Source: JAENVU01 sp046598395
GTDB lineage: Bacteria > Actinomycetota > Acidimicrobiia > IMCC26256 > JAENVU01
NCBI GenBank assembly: GCA_046598395.1
Contig: JBKJIQ010000025.1
Location: forward strand, 1 to 64,000
Length of the DNA stretch: 64,000 nt
Direction of reading: 5' to 3'
Program-made: the position numbers and the translations under genes
The notes under the pieces: generated by a model
What the model was told of the DNA's origin: nothing
What the model saw: only the letters and a program-made list of their open reading frames with translations
Databases searched by the model: none
Part shown: one piece after another, positions 60,715-64,000 of the stretch
How positions within the stretch are numbered: the stretch's first letter is position 1
Layout: the number at the start of each line of letters is the position of its first letter

Positions 60715-60834
60715 GTGCCGCTCGATCCCCAAGCCAAAGTGATGATCGATCTGATCGAGTCCTTCGGGTTCGTTTCGTTCACCGCGGACACGGACCCATC
60801 GGCAGAGCTCACGACCTACGCCGGTCTGGCCTAG
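60715..60834 (+). pseudogene. 39-residue remnant resembling the N-terminus of an HSL-type alpha/beta-hydrolase
   Basis: GTG 60715 begins three bases after the rdgB stop and reads VPLDPQAKVMIDLIESFGFV, followed by 19 residues to TAG. The start P-L-D-P-Q-A-K-x3-D is the classical opening of hormone-sensitive-lipase-family esterases. The oxyanion HGGG and catalytic residues are missing because the frame stops at once. Either a decayed esterase or a chance small ORF. The next gene starts 8 bases later. Confidence 0.4.
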
Positions 60835-60841
60835 GACAGCA

Positions 60842-61399
60842 ATGGCCGTCATCGATCTTCCGGGGTTCGTTGCCGATCTCAAAGACCATGCGGTCGAGCA
60901 TGGCTTTCATGTCCACGATGAGCGGCACTTCGTCGAGAGTTACTCACTGCGCCAGAACTGGGAAGTCGATCTGCACCCCGAAGAGGGTTGCGATGGTCCC
61001 GTCGACTTGTACTTATCGTTGGAAATCGACCCGCGAGTACTGCTGGGCTTCGAGGATGCGGTGATTGTGCGTGACGGCATGGAGGATCCGCCCGACGATT
61101 TCCATCTGCCGCTGTCCTTCACGTGGGCGCTCCCGCCGCTGCCCCATGCCCCCGACCTTCTCGTACTGGCCACAGATCTCGCCGCAGTGGGCGGACCCGA
61201 TCTACCGCTCGAGGTGTCCGCGATCGACTCGTATCCCTCGGTTACCGACGCGCCCGAGACCAGCCTGCGCGTGGTCGGCCATCAGCGCGTGTCGCTGTTG
61301 CGGATTCGGGACGGCGAAGAAGTGCCGTGCGAAACACTCGATCGGTGCCTCACCGTGAGTCGATACCTGTTGGAGCGGGCGCCGGACTGGCTCGGCTAG
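60842..61399 (+). CDS. conserved-looking hypothetical protein
   Basis: 185 residues from ATG 60842, soluble and acidic, not recognised. It has a strand-rich central part (EVDLHPEEGCDGPVDLYLSLEIDP), a Pro/Leu-rich LPPLPHAPDLLVLATDLAAVGGPDLPLEV segment and a C-terminal CLTVSRYLLERAPDWLG helix. No catalytic motif can be named. It probably shares a transcript with rdgB, as codon use and spacing are similar. Confidence 0.72.
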   Translation: MAVIDLPGFVADLKDHAVEHGFHVHDERHFVESYSLRQNWEVDLHPEEGCDGPVDLYLSLEIDPRVLLGFEDAVIVRDGMEDPPDDFHLPLSFTWALPPLPHAPDLLVLATDLAAVGGPDLPLEVSAIDSYPSVTDAPETSLRVVGHQRVSLLRIRDGEEVPCETLDRCLTVSRYLLERAPDWLG

Positions 61400-61473
61400 C
61401 CCTTGCTGGCCGTGTTCACCTGATCAGGGCGCAGTGATCGCGACTCCCCGTTCACATCTGCCAGGATGCTGCG

Positions 61474-61866
61474 GTGCCTATGCGTATGGATTGTCGTCAT
61501 TACGAATCACGGACCTACCCAACCGGCGAGACCGTACGGAAGTGCCAACTCGATCTTGCGCCCGAGGCGCCTTGGCGTTGTCCTGACGCGTGTCCGAGTT
61601 TCGCGAAGCGCGTCTTCGACGTGGGGTGGCAATACGGGAGCTTTGGCGCCACGGCCGGCCAGGCCGCGCCACCAGAGCCCGAGGGTGAAGATGTTGCGGC
61701 GCTGCTCGACGCGGCCGAAGACATCGTCAATGCCGCGGCGCCGGACATCCTGGCTGAGTTCGAACAGCAGAAGTCCCGTCGGCCGTTCCGGCGCAAGGCC
61801 AAAGGCGCGGGCGGCGGAACCGGTAAGGCGAACGGCAAGAAGGGGAAGAAGCGCAAGAAGAAGTGA
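61474..61866 (+). CDS. hypothetical Cys-rich protein with Lys-rich tail
   Basis: 130 residues from GTG 61474 (ATGs at 61480 and 61486 are alternatives). An N-terminal C-x-H...C...C-x3-C arrangement (MDCRHYESRTY, RKCQL, WRCPDACPSF) could bind zinc. A helical acidic middle leads to a C-terminal tail of Lys/Gly/Arg (GKANGKKGKKRKKK), typical of nucleic-acid- or ribosome-binding extensions. No family assigned. It ends two bases before the tRNA-Leu gene. Confidence 0.75.
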   Translation: MPMRMDCRHYESRTYPTGETVRKCQLDLAPEAPWRCPDACPSFAKRVFDVGWQYGSFGATAGQAAPPEPEGEDVAALLDAAEDIVNAAAPDILAEFEQQKSRRPFRRKAKGAGGGTGKANGKKGKKRKKK

Positions 61867-61867
61867 G

Positions 61868-61948
61868 TGCGAGCGGAGGGAGTCGAACCCTCATCCCCGA
61901 AGAGACCGGGTCCTAAACCCGGCGCGTATGCCGTTCCGCCACGCTCGC
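61868..61948 (-). tRNA. tRNA-Leu (anticodon UAG)
   Basis: Acceptor stem GCGAGCG (61948-61942) pairs with CGCTCGC (61875-61869), discriminator A at 61868. Anticodon stem CCGGG/CCCGG with loop TTTAGGA gives UAG (reads CUA/CUN). A long variable arm (type II) and T loop TTCGACT are present. CCA is not encoded. It lies between the convergent Cys-rich gene and the PAS-GGDEF-EAL gene. Confidence 0.95.
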
Positions 61949-61955
61949 ATGATGG

Positions 61956-63995
61956 TCAGTGTCGCGCATCGAGATCACCGAACGTGCGTTGATTGGACAG
62001 GCCCAAGAGATCATCGAGCGCGATGGGTGGTGAGAACAGGTATCCCTGCCCAAAGGTGCAGCCGAGTTCTCGCAGGGTGTCCCGCTGGCGCACCGTCTCG
62101 ACTCCCTCCGCAACGACGTCGAGGCCGAGGCCACGAGCAAGCCCGATAATCCCCGCGATAATCGTGAGATTGGATGCGTCGTCGCCGATCTCACTCGTGA
62201 AGCTGCGGTCGATCTTTACGACGTCGACCGGCAGTCGTCGCAGGTAGCTCAGCGAGGAATAGCCCGTTCCGAAGTCGTCGATTGCGAGTTTGACCCCGAG
62301 CGATCGAAGGGCAACGAGGGTCGCGATCGCAGTCTCCACCTCGTCGAGCACCGCGCTTTCCGTGATTTCGATGCAGAGTCGATGTGCAGCCACGTCGTGC
62401 TCGTTGAGCGTGCGGCGGACCCGTTCGACGAGATCAGGTTGCGCGAGTTCGCGCGGTGCGAGGTTGATCGCGACCATGGGCAACGCCAACTCGGTGATGC
62501 TGCCCATTGCGCCGACCGCGAGGGCGAGGACCTCGCGGCCGATGGCAACGATGAGGCCGGATGCCTCTGCCGCAGGCAGAAACTGGTCGGGCGGGAGCAG
62601 CCCACGCTCGGGGTGTTGCCATCGCACGAGCCCTTCGGCCCCGGTGATCTCACCGGTCTGCAGCGCCACGACGGGTTGATATCGCAAGAAGAGCTGATGG
62701 TCGGAGAGGGCATGGTGCAGGTCGGTCTCGGTCTCGAGTGCCGCTGCCGTTGCCGCTCGGAGTGCCTCATCGAACACCTCGTAGCGGTTGCGGCCCCGGT
62801 CTTTGGCGCGGTACGCGGCCGCGTCGGCGCTGCGAAGGACGTCCCCCGCGCTGGTACCCGGTTCCACGAACGCGATGCCGATACTCGCGGTGACGAAGAC
62901 AGTGCGGCCGTGCACGGTGAATGGATCGCGCAACACGCTCGCGATGCGGCCCGCAATAATCTCGGCCTCATTGGGATCATCCAAATCGGAACACACGATC
63001 ACGAACTCGTCGCCACCGGTGCGCGTCGCGAGGTCCGAACTGCGCATCACGCTGCACAACCTGCGGCTGAGTTGAATGAGGAGCTCGTCACCTGCGGTGT
63101 GGCCGAGCGCGTCGTTGACCAACTTGAATCGATCGAGGTCAACGAAGAGCACGGCCGTGGTGGTTTGTCGGCGATGGGCGCGCGCCACCGCGCGGTCGAG
63201 GTGCTCGAGGAGCAACGTGCGATTGGGAAGGCCAGTCAGTGGATCGTGAGACGCCTCGTGTGCGAGCCGGTGCTCCAGTGCCTTGCGATCGCCGAGGTCG
63301 AGCATCGCACCATCGATCCACACCGCGGCGCCGGATGGATCGAAGATCATTTGGCCACGTTCCTCTACCCATCGGAGCGTGCCGTCACGGTGTTGGAACT
63401 GATATTCAACGCTGTAGGAACCGCCGCAGATGAGGCTGTCCTGAATCATTTGATCCAAGCGAATCTGGTGTTCCGCAACGACCAGGTCGTAGAGCTCGAG
63501 TTCATGGCGCAGGAACACATCGGGTGGGTAGCCAGTGAGATCTTCGATGGCATCGCTGATGAAGATGTCTCGGTAGGGCGGTATGGGCTCGCAGCGGAAG
63601 ACCGCCCCCGGTACGTTCGCGATCAGGGCGTCGAGCCGCTTCTCGCTCGCGCTGAGTTCGGCCTCGGTTCGCTTCCGATCGGATACATCGCGAACGTTCA
63701 TGATGATGCCCTGAATCGCCGGGTCGTCGAAGCGGCTGAACGCCTTGAGCTCAATCGGGATCCAACGGCCGTCGGCATGACGGATGCGCATCGGATTCGT
63801 GGCGTGGTAGCCGGGGTCGAGCGCGGCCTTCATCAGCTCATCGCCGGCGAATGCAATGTCCTCGGGGTGAACCAGGTCGAGGGCGTTCGTGGCGAAGAGG
63901 TCCTCCGGGGTGTATCCGAAGAGCTCCTCGCCCATCGGTTGATGGGAGACCACTCCGGTCGCGTCGATGATGATGATTGCATCGCTCGAACTCAT
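61956..63995 (-). CDS. PAS-PAS-GGDEF-EAL c-di-GMP signalling protein (may continue past the window)
   Basis: 679 residues from ATG 63995, but the frame is open at the window edge and PAS domains usually start a little before SSSDAIIIIDATG, so the true start may be outside. PAS 1 about 1-105 and PAS 2 with PAC about 118-240, GGDEF about 245-405 with intact TGGDEFVIV (cyclase), EAL about 425-670. The EAL signature is EGLVRW; the metal-binding Glu is kept. Also present are NLAPREL, EITESAVLDE, AIDDFGTGYSSLSYLRRL, and VKIDRSF. Both domains look catalytically competent. No membrane segment is visible. Confidence 0.9.
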   Translation of the reverse strand: MSSSDAIIIIDATGVVSHQPMGEELFGYTPEDLFATNALDLVHPEDIAFAGDELMKAALDPGYHATNPMRIRHADGRWIPIELKAFSRFDDPAIQGIIMNVRDVSDRKRTEAELSASEKRLDALIANVPGAVFRCEPIPPYRDIFISDAIEDLTGYPPDVFLRHELELYDLVVAEHQIRLDQMIQDSLICGGSYSVEYQFQHRDGTLRWVEERGQMIFDPSGAAVWIDGAMLDLGDRKALEHRLAHEASHDPLTGLPNRTLLLEHLDRAVARAHRRQTTTAVLFVDLDRFKLVNDALGHTAGDELLIQLSRRLCSVMRSSDLATRTGGDEFVIVCSDLDDPNEAEIIAGRIASVLRDPFTVHGRTVFVTASIGIAFVEPGTSAGDVLRSADAAAYRAKDRGRNRYEVFDEALRAATAAALETETDLHHALSDHQLFLRYQPVVALQTGEITGAEGLVRWQHPERGLLPPDQFLPAAEASGLIVAIGREVLALAVGAMGSITELALPMVAINLAPRELAQPDLVERVRRTLNEHDVAAHRLCIEITESAVLDEVETAIATLVALRSLGVKLAIDDFGTGYSSLSYLRRLPVDVVKIDRSFTSEIGDDASNLTIIAGIIGLARGLGLDVVAEGVETVRQRDTLRELGCTFGQGYLFSPPIALDDLLGLSNQRTFGDLDARH

Positions 63996-64000
63996 AGCGA

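Overview
The window is GC-rich, densely packed actinobacterial chromosome. An uncultured or environmental member of the Acidimicrobiia is the best guess. This is an inference from gene order and gene families: a mec-cysO-cysM...murI-rph-rdgB block ordered as in Mycobacterium, two luciferase-like enzymes (one F420-type), a maleylpyruvate-isomerase/mycothiol-type protein, DUF3052 and DUF3817 proteins, and many GTG starts with 4-base ATGA/GTGA stop-start overlaps. No complete mobile element, CRISPR array, integrase, phage gene or rRNA was seen. RNA genes are one tmRNA (48164-48517, minus) and one tRNA-Leu(UAG) (61868-61948, minus).

Layout. 1-4.4 kb: the 3' end of ahcY, a perfect bidirectional terminator, a secreted HAF-repeat/Calx-beta protein, a phosphatidylcholine-synthase-like CDP-alcohol transferase and comFC. 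4.1-11.8 kb: a conserved housekeeping backbone comFC-flgM-hpf-secA-prfB-ftsE-ftsX-M23 peptidase. This is the order known from Bacillus, except that the flagellar genes normally between flgM and hpf are missing. 11.8-31.3 kb: stress, repair and small-molecule enzymes (1-Cys peroxiredoxin, SRAP protein, MsrA, pirin, SMP-30, SDR, MDR and Gfo/Idh oxidoreductases, an Fe/2OG oxygenase), a thioesterase-LLM-amidohydrolase operon, and an operon of two double-hotdog proteins plus a PlsC acyltransferase. 31.3-45.1 kb: an EamA transporter, an AKR-LLM-YVTN operon, a Gfo/Idh-crotonase pair, a Rieske oxygenase with a SnoaL partner behind a KstR-like palindrome, a diguanylate cyclase, and a Kelch + YVTN lipoprotein operon.

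45.2-49.5 kb: a GNAT protein and rsgA, then about 1.2 kb of decayed genes (truncated methyltransferase, frameshifted DUF4262 gene, deleted aminoglycoside-phosphotransferase relic). These abut the 3' end of the tmRNA gene, a classical integration site. An M50 protease and smpB follow. 50-55 kb: an OafA-like acyltransferase, an EthD-like protein and a lone form-II molybdenum hydroxylase large subunit. 55-61.4 kb: mec-cysO-cysM-sua5-murI-MBL-rph-rdgB, a probable co-transcribed block for cysteine synthesis, tRNA t6A, cell wall precursor and nucleotide/RNA maintenance. 61.4-64 kb: small hypothetical genes, tRNA-Leu and a PAS-PAS-GGDEF-EAL protein cut by the window edge.

The most unusual structures are the orphan flgM, a micro-ORF made from a triplicated 15-bp repeat that bridges rph and rdgB by two ATGA overlaps, the gene graveyard beside ssrA, and the KstR-like operator. 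No wholly new multi-gene system could be demonstrated from sequence alone.
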